Positions 1 to 8,864 are shown, counted from the first letter of the stretch. The stretch is DNA of 48,355 nt from Halolactibacillus halophilus (GCF_900115605.1 NZ_FOXC01000020.1:1-48355); one strand, 5' to 3'. The notes: generated from the letters alone by a model not told the origin. Numbers and translations: made by a program.

Positions 1-354
1 GTTTGCAGTGTTAATGTAAGCATTTAAAATACTAAGAAGCGATAGTCCGAGTTGCACTCCTTAAAAAAATTGTACAGTTTTGTGTTGACATACCAAACTC
101 GTTTCTATTCCTTAAGTAGTGACAAGCACTAACTCTTTTTAAAAGTTAGTGCCGAGTGATAATCATTCCACTGCCATTTCTACATATGGTATAACTTAAT
201 GACATGGCCTTAACAACTTTTTTCTTCTTTTCACTGTAGATTAGTCTTTATAGCATAACCAAAGGGTTTAAAATTCCTTCGAATGGGAACATCTTTAAGA
301 GAACCTATATAGCTATCAACATTACGATAACTACTGCTAATGAGGAGGGTAACA
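1..354. other. Intergenic region upstream of the lipid kinase gene
   Basis: No coding region could be supported here. It holds a 9-bp perfect inverted repeat (GCACTAACT / AGTTAGTGC, 126-152) without a T-tract on either strand, so it is not a convincing terminator. A TTGACA box lies at 85-90 but no good -10 follows at the right distance, so no promoter is called. Confidence 0.4.
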
Positions 355-1272
355 ATGACAGACCACACGATTACCTTATGTTTTCATGAAGAGGCCGGTC
401 AAGTCGACCGCGACTTACTAAATGCTATCACCGCTACCCTTGAACGTGATACTTTTTCAGTGATGGAATTAAATTTAGCTAAGGCATCAAATAAAACAAT
501 CACTTCTCACTTTAAAGCAAGTGAGGTTGTCATCGCCTATGGCGGGGATGGAACAGTACATCACGTGCTCCAACATCTACTCACACTAAGCGAACCACCC
601 ACATTTGCGATTATTCCTGGCGGGACAGCGAATGACTTTGCCCGTACACTTAATATGCCAATAAATCCTGTGAAGGCTGCTGAAACAATCATCAATCAAC
701 AAACGAAACAAATTGATGTCGGGCAGTTTAACGATCGCTACTTCCTCAATTTCTTTGGCATTGGTCTTGTGACAGAGACTAAGCAAGCGGTCAGTGCGTC
801 AGAATCAAAACAGACATTTGGACGGTTTAGTTATTATTTAAATAGCTTACAAACATTAAATGCGCCTGAGGAGCCGTTCTCGGTCACTGTTAAAGGTGAT
901 AATCATACGTATGAAGGCAACGCCATGATGGTGATGGTTGGAAATGGTCAGTACACCGGTGGTGTACGTGCCTTTTTCAATCAGGCTGATATGACAGACG
1001 GGGCTTTTGATGTGTTGATCATTAAGAATGTCTCAGCTCGATCATTATTTGATATCGTCAAAGCCAATATCACACCTGACCCCAAACAGTTAGAAGGGAT
1101 AGAGTATTTTCGAACATCAACACTTGATATTAAAACAACACCACCTCAACAGATTGATTGTGACGGTGAAGACGGTGGCGTAACACCTGTCACATTAAAA
1201 GTACTGCCGAAACATATCACAATGATTACCGGTGAGACGTCTTTGTTTCAAAACCTTCAAAATAAGCGCTAA
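355..1272 (+). CDS. YegS/DagK-family diacylglycerol (lipid) kinase
   Basis: Predicted soluble lipid kinase of the YegS/BmrU/DagK superfamily, which phosphorylates diacylglycerol or a related lipid with ATP at the membrane. The catalytic signature GGDGT is at residues 63-67 and the second glycine-rich motif GGTANDF at 89-95. The C-terminal half, ending with an acidic DCDGED segment, fits the beta-sandwich lid domain. Length of 305 aa is normal for the family. An upstream ATG at 340 overlaps the Shine-Dalgarno AGGAGGG (343-349), so the ATG at 355 is chosen. The gene is alone on the plus strand and ends at a strong terminator. DagK, which recycles diacylglycerol from lipoteichoic acid synthesis, is the likely role, but BmrU-like paralogues cannot be excluded. 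Confidence 0.85.
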   Translation: MTDHTITLCFHEEAGQVDRDLLNAITATLERDTFSVMELNLAKASNKTITSHFKASEVVIAYGGDGTVHHVLQHLLTLSEPPTFAIIPGGTANDFARTLNMPINPVKAAETIINQQTKQIDVGQFNDRYFLNFFGIGLVTETKQAVSASESKQTFGRFSYYLNSLQTLNAPEEPFSVTVKGDNHTYEGNAMMVMVGNGQYTGGVRAFFNQADMTDGAFDVLIIKNVSARSLFDIVKANITPDPKQLEGIEYFRTSTLDIKTTPPQQIDCDGEDGGVTPVTLKVLPKHITMITGETSLFQNLQNKR

Positions 1273-1298
1273 CTAAAAAGAAGCTTATTCATACCAGC

Positions 1299-1340
1299 AA
1301 AACAGGCGCGTGTACCGGTTACCGGACACGCGCCTGTTTT
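1299..1340. terminator. Intrinsic terminator after the lipid kinase gene
   Basis: A 15-bp perfect inverted repeat (arms 1299-1313 and 1326-1340) begins with AAAA and ends with TTTT. It lies between the convergent kinase (+) and chemoreceptor (-) genes and could work in both directions. Confidence 0.8.
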
Positions 1341-1433
1341 GAATGGTTCGCTGAGACTTACAGCTTTTTAATATCAACGCGTTATAAACGCTGTTGTATT
1401 AATTGAAAATGATTCATAACGAAAAAGAGGAGA

Positions 1434-3125
1434 CTAAACCTCAAAACGCGACACAATTTGTTTTAGATCATCGACGAGATTTGTTAAGTCCTTGGCCCCA
1501 TCGGCAATGGTTTGCATCGACCCGTTCATTTCTTCCACTGACGCACTTGTCTCTTCTACACCCGCAGCTGACTCTTCTGAAATAGACGCCACTTCTTCGA
1601 CAGCTGTTAATAAACGCGCCGTTTCACTTGAGACATGATTCAGTGATGAGACAATCTGATCAATACTTGTTGCGGTGCTTCCGACAGCTGTATCAATTTG
1701 ATTAAATGTCGCATTGGTTTGATTGATCTTTTCTGTACCAGATTTTACGACCCCGTAACCTTCTTTTAGGTCGTTGTTAACTTGAATCGATGATGTTTGG
1801 ATTGTATCAACCGTACCAGTAATATCTTTTACTGACGTAGCAACTTGTTCAGCAAGTTTTCTTACTTCATCAGCAACAACACTAAAGCCTTTACCATGTT
1901 CACCCGCACGGGCAGCTTCAATAGAAGCGTTTAAGGCTAAAAGGTTCGTTTGTTCAGCGATATCTTCAATCACACTGACCATCTTCGAAATACTTTGTGC
2001 ATTGTTGTTTAATTCTTCAACACGTGTAACTGAACCGTTAATCACCCGGTCAATATTTCTCATGGCTTCAACTGACGCTTTCATTAGCGACTGTCCTTCT
2101 TTTGTTAGTGCTAACACGTTCGCTGTTTCGCCATGTGCCCCTTGTCCTTGTTCAAGAGCCGTTGTCATTTCGGTATTTAAGACATGCATCCCTTCAGATA
2201 ACTCTGATGCGTGGCTTGCTTGTGATTCTGAACCATCCGCAAGTTCACCCATTGTAATCGCAATTTGGTCTGCCCCACTACTCACTTCAACGGCTGACTG
2301 TGATAAGCCATCACTGTGACGACCGACGGTCGTTGAAACGTCTTCTAATTGACTAATAAGTAAGTTCATTTGACGATTCAGTTCATTGGTCGCATCCATC
2401 AATTGACCTGACTCATCACGAAGACGTGACTCTAATGGTTCATGATTTAATTTACCTTGACTAAGTAGATGCATACGTTCGGTGACTTTCTTAATCGGCT
2501 TCGTAATTGACCCTGCCATCACAAAGGCAATGACGAGTGCTAACACAATAATCACAATAACCGCAGCACCTGAAGACATAATCATGATAGTTCCCATTGA
2601 AATGACGTCTTCTCCCATTGATTCAATCGTTTCCTCACGACCAGCCGCAAGAGCTTTAAAACCGTTAATGAGTTCTGTCGAAAGTGGTTGAACTTCATTT
2701 TCTAAAAACATCCGTGCTTGTGGGATGTTTCCGGCATCAACCATGGCCATCACTTGGTCGGTCCGTTGGCCCCATTCGATTTTTAGATTAATTAAGCGAT
2801 CCAATTCTTCTGAGTCACTAAGCGCCAGAGCTTCTTCTTCTAGCGCAAAGGTTTCTTCTAATCCAGACTCAAATGCTTCACGGTAGACCTCATCATCATA
2901 TAATAAATATGAACTCAGTAAGCTTGTTCGTTCTTGCATATTTAATGCTAAATGTTCATCAATAACTAAATTTGGCAATTCATCTTCAATCATATTTTCG
3001 GTTTTCGTATTGCTGAGTTGCATCATCACAATCATAAACCCACTCAGTAACACACTTAAACCTACAACGACGAGAAAACCAATCAAAATTTTCCCTTTTA
3101 AACTTTTTAATCCGCGCTTTTTCAA
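1434..3125 (-). CDS. Methyl-accepting chemotaxis protein
   Basis: Transmembrane chemoreceptor that controls the CheA kinase at the cell pole. The order is: a short basic N-terminus; TM1 at about residues 13-36; an extracytoplasmic helical four-helix-bundle type sensor; TM2 at about 180-205; a HAMP domain beginning [13 protein letters not shown]; and a long coiled-coil signalling domain with the conserved hairpin tip ([19 protein letters not shown]). Length of 563 aa is typical. The start is a TTG at 3125, preceded by AAGGAG at a suitable distance; no better ATG exists nearby. A sigma-D-like promoter lies upstream. The ligand cannot be inferred. It sits next to the accessory flagellin cluster rather than a che operon. 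Confidence 0.93.
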   Translation of the reverse strand: MKKRGLKSLKGKILIGFLVVVGLSVLLSGFMIVMMQLSNTKTENMIEDELPNLVIDEHLALNMQERTSLLSSYLLYDDEVYREAFESGLEETFALEEEALALSDSEELDRLINLKIEWGQRTDQVMAMVDAGNIPQARMFLENEVQPLSTELINGFKALAAGREETIESMGEDVISMGTIMIMSSGAAVIVIIVLALVIAFVMAGSITKPIKKVTERMHLLSQGKLNHEPLESRLRDESGQLMDATNELNRQMNLLISQLEDVSTTVGRHSDGLSQSAVEVSSGADQIAITMGELADGSESQASHASELSEGMHVLNTEMTTALEQGQGAHGETANVLALTKEGQSLMKASVEAMRNIDRVINGSVTRVEELNNNAQSISKMVSVIEDIAEQTNLLALNASIEAARAGEHGKGFSVVADEVRKLAEQVATSVKDITGTVDTIQTSSIQVNNDLKEGYGVVKSGTEKINQTNATFNQIDTAVGSTATSIDQIVSSLNHVSSETARLLTAVEEVASISEESAAGVEETSASVEEMNGSMQTIADGAKDLTNLVDDLKQIVSRFEV

Positions 3126-3231
3126 AACAACCCACTCCTTTGTCTGATTTGTACCCCTTGTTTCTATCTCTTTAATTTGTATAAATTAACTAAATTGATA
3201 TCTCTAAACACTTTAATTATTATATCGACGT

Positions 3232-3257
3232 TTCCCCCGGTAAATTCAAGCTTTTTA
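3232..3257 (-). promoter_or_regulatory. Sigma-D-type promoter for the chemoreceptor
   Basis: On the minus strand TAAA (3254-3257) is followed by a 14-nt spacer and GTCGATAT (3232-3239). This is one mismatch from the sigma-D consensus TAAA-N14-16-GCCGATAT and lies about 105 nt upstream of the chemoreceptor start. Confidence 0.65.
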
Positions 3258-3368
3258 ACAGCAATGATTATAAAAAGTACTAACTTTATTAGACAGAAAT
3301 ATTAGGATTGTCTCTTAAAACTTACAGTTGGTAATACATTAAGCGTTTTCAATATGTATGTAATAATT

Positions 3369-3406
3369 AAGCACTTTACCTCAAAAGAATATGAGATAAA
3401 GTGCTT
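3369..3406 (-). terminator. Hairpin downstream of the yjfB-like gene
   Basis: Stem arms AAGCACTTTA-CCTCA and TGAGATAAAGTGCTT pair over 15 bp, with a G-U wobble when read as minus-strand RNA. It begins 5 nt after the yjfB-like stop codon. The U-tract is weak. Confidence 0.5.
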
Positions 3407-3410
3407 ATAG

Positions 3411-3593
3411 TTAAGCTTTTAGATCAATGTGATTTCCTAAATCAGGATGTGGTACAGTCGCTGTTTCTAACATCTCAGTCATCGAGTCAGAACTTGATTC
3501 AGCTAACTCCATTGTCTTTGACATTAATTGAATTGACATATCACTTTTTACTTGTTGTTGGGACATTAAAATAGACATTGCGGCAACATCGAT
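3411..3593 (-). CDS. yjfB: YjfB-like putative motility protein (possible AUC start)
   Basis: Small protein of about 60 residues reading IDVAAMSILMSQ...VPHPDLGNHIDLKA. The N-terminal (M)D-I/V-x-A-L/M-S pattern, glutamine-rich middle and C-terminal HPxLGxxID motif match the YjfB putative motility protein family, whose molecular role is unknown. The Shine-Dalgarno AAGGAG (3603-3608) lies 9 nt before an ATC codon (3591-3593), exactly where family members begin with Met. No in-frame ATG, GTG or TTG is available there; the first in-frame ATG (3576-3578) would remove the conserved DVAA. The ATG at 3598-3600 is in another frame, gives a 19-aa peptide and sits too close to the Shine-Dalgarno. It lies downstream of the short flagellin on the same strand. 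Confidence 0.7.
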   Translation of the reverse strand: MDVAAMSILMSQQQVKSDMSIQLMSKTMELAESSSDSMTEMLETATVPHPDLGNHIDLKA

Positions 3594-3666
3594 AAGGCAT
3601 CGCTCCTTTCATGACTACCTATTACTGTATCTTATCTATATCTACTTTCATTCTACCATACTTCTA

Positions 3667-4482
3667 TTAACTATTTAACAATTGCAAAATACTTTGTGGC
3701 TGGCTCATACTCATCACAAGCATCATTTGAGCGGCTTGATTTAAAATATTATGTTTGACCATATTCATCATTTCTTTCGCCATATCAGCATCACGAATCC
3801 GCGACTCAGCATTTGTTAAATTAAAGGCTTGGTTATCTAGATTACTGATGGTATGGCCTAATCGATTTTCCATCGCCCCAAGACGTGAGCGTTCACGGGA
3901 AACTGATTCTATCGCGGTATCAAGGACGGATAGCGTCTCTCCTGCCTCTTCATGAGAGCTTAAACTTAAATCAGTTAAACTTAAGGAATCACTGGTCATA
4001 TCATTAATCGAAATCTCCATAAACTGACCACTGTTTGCGCCAATTTGTAGCTTTTTATCTTTAAATGAGTCGTCTAATAGTGATTGGGTGTTAAATTCAG
4101 TACTTTTTCCGATATCATTCAAACCATTAATGAGTTCGTCGAACTCATCTTGTAATTTCAATCGATCACTACCTGTCAACGTGTCATTACCTGCTTGAAC
4201 CGTTAGTTCACGCATCCGTTGTAAAATTGCATGACTCTCATTTAGACCACCTTCAGCTGTTTGAATCAGAGAAACGCCGTCCTGGGCATTACGCGCAGCT
4301 TGGTTTAACCCGCGGATTTGCGCACGCATGCGTTCAGAAATGGCCAGGCCTGCCGGGTCATCTTTGGCACTATTAATTCGCTTCCCTGAAGAAAGGCGCA
4401 TCATCGCTGTCATCATTTGATTCTGATGTATGCCCATTTGCCGGTAGGCAAATAACGCCATCGTATTCGTTCCGATTCGCAT
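3667..4482 (-). CDS. Short flagellin
   Basis: Flagellar filament subunit of 271 aa. The N-terminal D0/D1 region (residues 1-140) has the classical LSSGKRINSAKDDPAGLAISERMRAQIRGL-type sequence, and the C-terminal D1/D0 region has the NRLxHTISNL and ESRIRDADMAKEMM motifs. The variable domain is reduced to about 40 residues, so it is close to the minimal flagellin fold. The N-terminus MRIGTNTMALFAYRQ departs from the usual MRINxNIxALNxxRQ, and the C-terminus ends QPQSILQLLNS. The start has AAGGAG upstream and a sigma-D-type promoter. It probably encodes a minor or condition-specific filament subunit alongside hag. Confidence 0.95.
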   Translation of the reverse strand: MRIGTNTMALFAYRQMGIHQNQMMTAMMRLSSGKRINSAKDDPAGLAISERMRAQIRGLNQAARNAQDGVSLIQTAEGGLNESHAILQRMRELTVQAGNDTLTGSDRLKLQDEFDELINGLNDIGKSTEFNTQSLLDDSFKDKKLQIGANSGQFMEISINDMTSDSLSLTDLSLSSHEEAGETLSVLDTAIESVSRERSRLGAMENRLGHTISNLDNQAFNLTNAESRIRDADMAKEMMNMVKHNILNQAAQMMLVMSMSQPQSILQLLNS

Positions 4483-4516
4483 CGTGCTTCTTCTCCTTTA
4501 CTCCTTCTTTATATTT

Positions 4517-4543
4517 ATATCGGCTAAAGGTAACTATTATTAA
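4517..4543 (-). promoter_or_regulatory. Sigma-D-type promoter for the short flagellin
   Basis: On the minus strand TTAA (4540-4543), a 15-nt spacer and a perfect GCCGATAT -10 box (4517-4524) stand about 35 nt upstream of the flagellin ATG. This is the expected sigma-D (FliA-type) architecture. Confidence 0.75.
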
Positions 4544-4567
4544 TCACTATCTATCTAAATAGACATA

Positions 4568-4607
4568 AAGAAGCACAAAACCCCACATGTAGTTTTGTGC
4601 CTCTTTT
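4568..4607 (-). terminator. Terminator downstream of the giant flagellin
   Basis: A 9-bp perfect stem (GCACAAAAC / GTTTTGTGC, arms 4573-4581 and 4592-4600), flanked by further A/T pairing, gives a hairpin 13 nt or more past the giant flagellin stop codon. The minus-strand tail is T-rich (TTCTTTATG). Confidence 0.65.
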
Positions 4608-4620
4608 AATACACGGTATT

Positions 4621-7600
4621 TCATTCAAGTAATTTTAATACCGTTCGACTCATCGTTTGACTTTGAGCTTGTATAGTTACTTGAGCTTGAGATAAAATAT
4701 TAACTTTTGTTAAATCCATCATCTGTTTTGCAACATCAGCATCTCGAATCCCACTTTCAGAGGCTGTTAGATTTTCAGAAGAGTTACCGTTAATATTTAC
4801 AATGTGTTCTAATCGATTCCGCATCGCACCAATACGGCTACGTTCACCTGAGGTATATTGAATATGTTGATCAAGCAAAGCTATCGTTTGATCAGCTCTT
4901 TCTCTGTTTAAAACATCTATACCTTTAATTTTTAACAACAAATTATTAAATGAATCAATTTTCACATCTAAATAATCTCCAGTATTTGCCCCTACTTGCA
5001 TTGTATAAGCATTTTCTTCATATGCTAATGCATGTTCAACATCATAATCAACATCTAGCGTATTCGACGGTGGTTCAAGTTCAAGTGGCTGCTTGAAAAC
5101 AAGCTCACTTCCTTGTACCTCATAAAGTGTTTGGTTAACTTCTTCTCCATTTAGCGTAACTTTCACCGTTGGCTTTAAAATATCGGCTTTCACCATTTCT
5201 GAAGATTTAAATATATCTTCATATGGATCAAATAAAAGACCAGTATCATCTAAAGGCATACTTGTAGGTTGATCAATTGATTCAACTTTTATTGTGTAGG
5301 ATGATTCCGCTGCATCTGGTCGTAAATCATCTGATACAGTGACGATGCCATCTTTTGCGATGTACCCAGTTGGTGGTGCTGGTTTCAATTCGGTATCATT
5401 TAGAAATACACGGTGCACCCGTTCGTTTTTAAGATAAGCTACTTCTAACTGATTTGGATCAACCGTACGCACATTTAGTTCGCCGATGGTTGTTTCAGCG
5501 TTTAATCTGGCATCTCCATGTAATGATACGCGACCTGTCTCTTCATCATAAGTGAAACCATGGTTACTATCATATTCTATTTCTGACCCGTCCAAATATA
5601 CACGCACACTCTTAGGCTCGGTTTGATCAACTAAACCATAGCTAGGGGGAGCGGGTGAAACCGTCACATCATAGGTATCATTTAGTCTTGTTGCGGCTGA
5701 TGGCTCATAAATATACTCAATCGATATTGATTCATCTGAAGACGGACGAGCGTCTCCATAAAGTTGAAGCGTCTGACGATTTTCATCATAGTAATATCCG
5801 TTTGTTTTCGATTCATCATAGGCAATATCTCTAAACCCTACCTTAACCGCAACACTATTTAAATCACCATCACCAGATATATCATACTCTTCTGGCACAG
5901 ATGACAGTCTGACTTCTACGATATCATTTACTTCTTGTGCGTTAAGAGAATCTTCAACGAAGCGAAGCGAATAAGTATCTCCTGCGTCTGGCCTAGCATC
6001 ACCGAATAGTTTAATGATTTTGTTATTTTTGTCATATTGAAACCCATTCGTATCAGAGTACGTAATCCGTTCCTCACCACTTGTTGTATTGCGGTAAACC
6101 GCAATCGACGCTGGCAGACCGTCAGCTTCATCAAGATGATAAGCTTCTGGTAACGTATCGGCTGGCATTTTTATGCCATAGACATCTTCTGTGGTATCAT
6201 CGGCCGTTAAATCACTAACATAGTCAATCGTCACTTCTTCACCGCTAGATACATCCGGGCGACTAGCGCCATGAATTAAAATCATCCCAGTATCTCTATC
6301 ATAAGTAAAACCATTAGTATCTGAATACTTGATTTCATTACCACCGACAAATACTCTGAAAGGACGATTCAGAGTTGAATCAGCTGATTTAATATTATAT
6401 GTATCAAGTCCGGAAACAAATGGATGACTGAAGGCATCATCATTCGTAGCATCAACGATATAATCAATCGACACCTCTTCATCACCACTCGGTCTCATGT
6501 CACTATAAAACTCTAAGCGATTGTCTGGTTCGTTATAATAAACACCACTTGTCGTATGGTCACTTGGTTGTGTATTCAAGTAGTCTGCTTGTTCTACTAC
6601 CCGACTGCCTATCACTACCTTTAAACTTCTAGGACCATCCGTACCATCTAAATGATAGTGTTCTGTATTATTTGGAAGCTTCACATGATAATCATCAAGC
6701 GCCACCGCCGGACTAGAAGCATAATCAAATTGATAATAATCAGTAGCATCATCTCCATCTTCAGCACCAATTACCGCATCACCAAAGAATTCGACTGTTG
6801 CACCAGTTACTGTATAATAACCATCGCTAGGTTCAGTGCCTGCTTTGTCCCAGTATGTTAGTTCACGACTGCCCGCATCATTATGTTTTGTAACAATAAG
6901 CGAGGCAGTTGTTTCATTCATACGATAGCGTTGCGGGGCACTTGAAAGGGTGATTGTTTGGCTATTACTCGGAATGTTTAGATTATCCGTCGTCACAATG
7001 ATGCTTCTTTGATTAACAACATCACCCGTTAAGGCGTCTAACGTGACTTCTTTAATGTTGCCAGTTTTATCAGCATAAAGGAAATCAATATTACCAGCAT
7101 CATCCGTATCTTTAAACGTATACCCTTTACTATTAGAAAGATTGGTATTATAATCCTCAATTACATTACTGACAACTTCCCAAGTATTATAACCTGATTT
7201 TTTCTCAACGACTAAACCGTCTTCTGTCTCTTTTAAGCGTAAGTTTCCATCTGGTGAAACAGAACGAAAAGACATAACATCTGGATTTGTTACCGCTGTG
7301 GGATCTGCAAGACCATCTACAGGTACTTGATAATCTGTGTTGGTCCGGGTACTTTTAAAGACAATCGCAGTACCGTCATCAGAATAGCGCGGCTCGTACT
7401 CGGCAACGGTTGAACCACTTTCCGAGTGACTATCCGTTATATTTAATGTCTCTGATAGACTTCTATTATTCTTATTGACATAACTCGTTGATGGTGAAAT
7501 CGCGGCATCTTCCTTATAAGGAAACGTCTGTGATTGAACCGTTTGTGTTGATGTATTCGTATTTAAATCAATGACTTTTTGTTCGTGCCTGGATTCAATT

Positions 7601-7881
7601 TCTGATGCTTTTAATTCTTCATTGGCTAAAACTTTTTGCGTGTTGAATTCAGTATGTTTAACAACATCTCGAATGCCTTCTTTTAGTTGAGCAACTTCTT
7701 CATCAATTGTTTTCCGGTCAGATGTAGATAAAGTATCCGTTGCCGCCTGAACAGAAAGTTCACGCATGCGTTGTAAACTAGCGCTAATTTCCTGCATCCC
7801 ACCTTCTGCCACATCGACGAGTGAAATTGCATTTTGAGCATTGCGCTCCGCTTGTTGTAATCCACGGATCTGAGCCCGCAT
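4621..7881 (-). CDS. Giant repeat-bearing flagellin, N-terminus cut by an in-frame stop
   Basis: Open reading frame of 1086 aa with flagellin D1 sequence at both ends. The N-terminal part runs from MRAQIRGLQQAERNAQNA to NTQKVLA; the C-terminal part contains RSRIGAMRNRLEHIV, GIRDADVAKQMM and a terminal LKLLE. Between them lie about 800 residues. After a first section of about 200 residues come roughly seven tandem units of 65-95 residues with the recurring pattern xYxLD..., SxxVxxxxxEIxYxDTNGFxYD, xxxIxLxGDARPxxxExxxIDYV. This looks like a string of small beta domains replacing the variable D2/D3 region. The same frame continues upstream through the rest of the conserved D0/D1 segment to 7965, but a TAA at 7966-7968 separates it from its natural start. 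No Shine-Dalgarno precedes the ATG at 7881, so this product alone is unlikely to be made or assembled efficiently. Confidence 0.85.
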   Translation of the reverse strand: MRAQIRGLQQAERNAQNAISLVDVAEGGMQEISASLQRMRELSVQAATDTLSTSDRKTIDEEVAQLKEGIRDVVKHTEFNTQKVLANEELKASEIESRHEQKVIDLNTNTSTQTVQSQTFPYKEDAAISPSTSYVNKNNRSLSETLNITDSHSESGSTVAEYEPRYSDDGTAIVFKSTRTNTDYQVPVDGLADPTAVTNPDVMSFRSVSPDGNLRLKETEDGLVVEKKSGYNTWEVVSNVIEDYNTNLSNSKGYTFKDTDDAGNIDFLYADKTGNIKEVTLDALTGDVVNQRSIIVTTDNLNIPSNSQTITLSSAPQRYRMNETTASLIVTKHNDAGSRELTYWDKAGTEPSDGYYTVTGATVEFFGDAVIGAEDGDDATDYYQFDYASSPAVALDDYHVKLPNNTEHYHLDGTDGPRSLKVVIGSRVVEQADYLNTQPSDHTTSGVYYNEPDNRLEFYSDMRPSGDEEVSIDYIVDATNDDAFSHPFVSGLDTYNIKSADSTLNRPFRVFVGGNEIKYSDTNGFTYDRDTGMILIHGASRPDVSSGEEVTIDYVSDLTADDTTEDVYGIKMPADTLPEAYHLDEADGLPASIAVYRNTTSGEERITYSDTNGFQYDKNNKIIKLFGDARPDAGDTYSLRFVEDSLNAQEVNDIVEVRLSSVPEEYDISGDGDLNSVAVKVGFRDIAYDESKTNGYYYDENRQTLQLYGDARPSSDESISIEYIYEPSAATRLNDTYDVTVSPAPPSYGLVDQTEPKSVRVYLDGSEIEYDSNHGFTYDEETGRVSLHGDARLNAETTIGELNVRTVDPNQLEVAYLKNERVHRVFLNDTELKPAPPTGYIAKDGIVTVSDDLRPDAAESSYTIKVESIDQPTSMPLDDTGLLFDPYEDIFKSSEMVKADILKPTVKVTLNGEEVNQTLYEVQGSELVFKQPLELEPPSNTLDVDYDVEHALAYEENAYTMQVGANTGDYLDVKIDSFNNLLLKIKGIDVLNRERADQTIALLDQHIQYTSGERSRIGAMRNRLEHIVNINGNSSENLTASESGIRDADVAKQMMDLTKVNILSQAQVTIQAQSQTMSRTVLKLLE

Positions 7882-7965
7882 TTTTTCAGAGATGGCTAAT
7901 CCAGCCGCATCATCAGCTGCTTTATTTATACGTTTACCCGCCCCTAGTTTTTCAAAGATATTCTG

Positions 7966-8031
7966 TTACTTCTTTTGTGTTTGTTTTAACTTATTATTCA
8001 TCAGTAATTGATTAGATATCTGCATTCTCAT
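7966..8031 (-). pseudogene. Detached N-terminal fragment of the giant flagellin (21 codons to TAA)
   Basis: An AGGTGG Shine-Dalgarno precedes ATG codons at 8031 and 8025 (MRMQISNQLLMNNK...). The frame reads 21 codons to QTQKK and then hits TAA (7966-7968). Immediately afterwards the same frame continues QNIFEKLGAGKRINKAADD, the conserved flagellin D0/D1 sequence, into the main frame at 7881. The parental codon was probably CAA (Gln), changed by one C-to-T transition. Read-through or repair would give a protein of 1136 aa. The ATG at 8025 is 8 nt from the Shine-Dalgarno and may be the real start. Confidence 0.8.
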
Positions 8032-8069
8032 TTCCACCTATGTTTGATATTTTATAGATATTTCCTATT

Positions 8070-8077
8070 ATATCGAC
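8070..8077 (-). promoter_or_regulatory. Sigma-D-like -10 box upstream of the giant flagellin
   Basis: GTCGATAT on the minus strand, one mismatch from GCCGATAT, lies about 40 nt upstream of the giant flagellin start. The only -35-like TTAA is 17 nt away, slightly too far, so this is weaker than the other sigma-D sites in the window. Confidence 0.45.
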
Positions 8078-8150
8078 ATAAACTGTAATATTACTTAAAA
8101 ACACAAATAGTTATCTCAATCTATGTTTTCAGATACTTTCGCTACACCAA

Positions 8151-8183
8151 AAAGTACTTAACACATTAAAATGTTAAGCACTT
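8151..8183 (-). terminator. Possible weak terminator after the small helical protein gene
   Basis: An imperfect inverted repeat (core CTTAACA / TGTTAAG with flanking AAGTA/CACTT) lies about 90 nt downstream of the stop codon at 8272 and upstream of the giant flagellin promoter. There is no strong T-run. Confidence 0.35.
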
Positions 8184-8271
8184 GCTATCAAGCATATAAA
8201 CCTTGTAAAAATATTTATCACACTAATAATCACCTGGTACCCCACTAACCTTTCAATAAAGAAAAGTAACG

Positions 8272-8610
8272 TTATCCATCTTTCAATTGCTTCTGTAAAT
8301 CCGTTAATTGCTTCAGCATAGAGTGGTTAATGACAGAAGCAACTTGTTGATATTCATTTGATTCAAAACTCAACACAATCTTTTCCAAAGACACTTTAAT
8401 AGATTTCATTTGTTGTTCAACGCGATTAAAATCTTTTAATTTTAACGTGAACAGTGTTTCTTCAATAGTTACAAATCCTGAGATAATATCTTCCATCACT
8501 ACCATAGCCACCAATAAATCACCATCAGCGATTTGATTATGTACATAGTTTGTCGCATCAATCATTGTTTCTAGTAATTCATACACTAGATTTAGTCTTG
8601 ATTCAGTCAT
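8272..8610 (-). CDS. Small helical protein in the flagellin cluster, possible flagellar chaperone
   Basis: A 112-aa, almost entirely alpha-helical protein with no cysteine and no signal peptide, containing segments such as LVYELLETMIDATNYVHNQI and repeated heptad-like leucine/isoleucine spacing. I do not recognise it with certainty. Its size, helicity and position between flagellin genes resemble FliT/FliS-type export chaperones, but no diagnostic motif was seen. The frame opens with a GTG at 8619 that overlaps the Shine-Dalgarno GAGAGGGTG, so the ATG at 8610 (7 nt spacing) is chosen. It may belong with the accessory flagellins; the role is inference from neighbourhood. Confidence 0.7.
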   Translation of the reverse strand: MTESRLNLVYELLETMIDATNYVHNQIADGDLLVAMVVMEDIISGFVTIEETLFTLKLKDFNRVEQQMKSIKVSLEKIVLSFESNEYQQVASVINHSMLKQLTDLQKQLKDG

Positions 8611-8768
8611 TCTATTCACCCTCTCGAATAGTATCTAGCAATCTAATACCTTTATACCGCTTAACACTAACAAATATTTTAAGTTATAAATTACTAAGCA
8701 TTTAACTTGTGTAAAAATGCATTTTTCTAAATGATGAATTTACTAGCATCGTTTATGTAAATAGAAAA

Positions 8769-8801
8769 GACCCCAGCATCACTGCCAGGATCTTTTCAAT
8801 A
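8769..8801 (-). terminator. Terminator at the end of the hag/intron transcript
   Basis: Read on the minus strand, AAAAGATCCTGGC pairs with GCTGGGGTCTTTT across a 6-nt loop with only G-U wobbles, followed by a T-rich tail. It lies just after the stop codon of the second C-terminal exon. This argues that the hag transcript runs through the intron into that exon. Confidence 0.7.
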
Positions 8802-8814
8802 AATCAACTATCAA

Positions 8815-8864
8815 TTAACCTAATAATTGTAGTACTGATTGTGGTTGTTGGTTGGCTTGCACTG
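8815..8864 (-). CDS. Second flagellin C-terminal exon (downstream of the group I intron)
   Basis: This short segment reads (V)QANQQPQSVLQLLG and stops at TAA (8815-8817). It is a clear flagellin D0 C-terminus, paralogous to the ANSAPQSVLQLLG end of hag. It has no start codon or Shine-Dalgarno of its own and sits immediately 3' of the intron core, so it is best read as an exon. Depending on the true splice sites it would replace the hag C-terminus or extend it by about 16 residues. The exact 5' boundary (8864 or 8859) is not settled by inspection. Confidence 0.65.

Noticed and set aside
126-152. The 9-bp inverted repeat as a terminator of a gene upstream of the window
   Set aside because: No T-tract follows on either strand and no coding frame enters the window from the left.
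4621-7881. Repeat region as a separate adhesin gene fused by chance to flagellin
   Set aside because: Both flagellin ends are in the same continuous frame as the repeats and complement each other, so one flagellin gene with a domain insertion is simpler.
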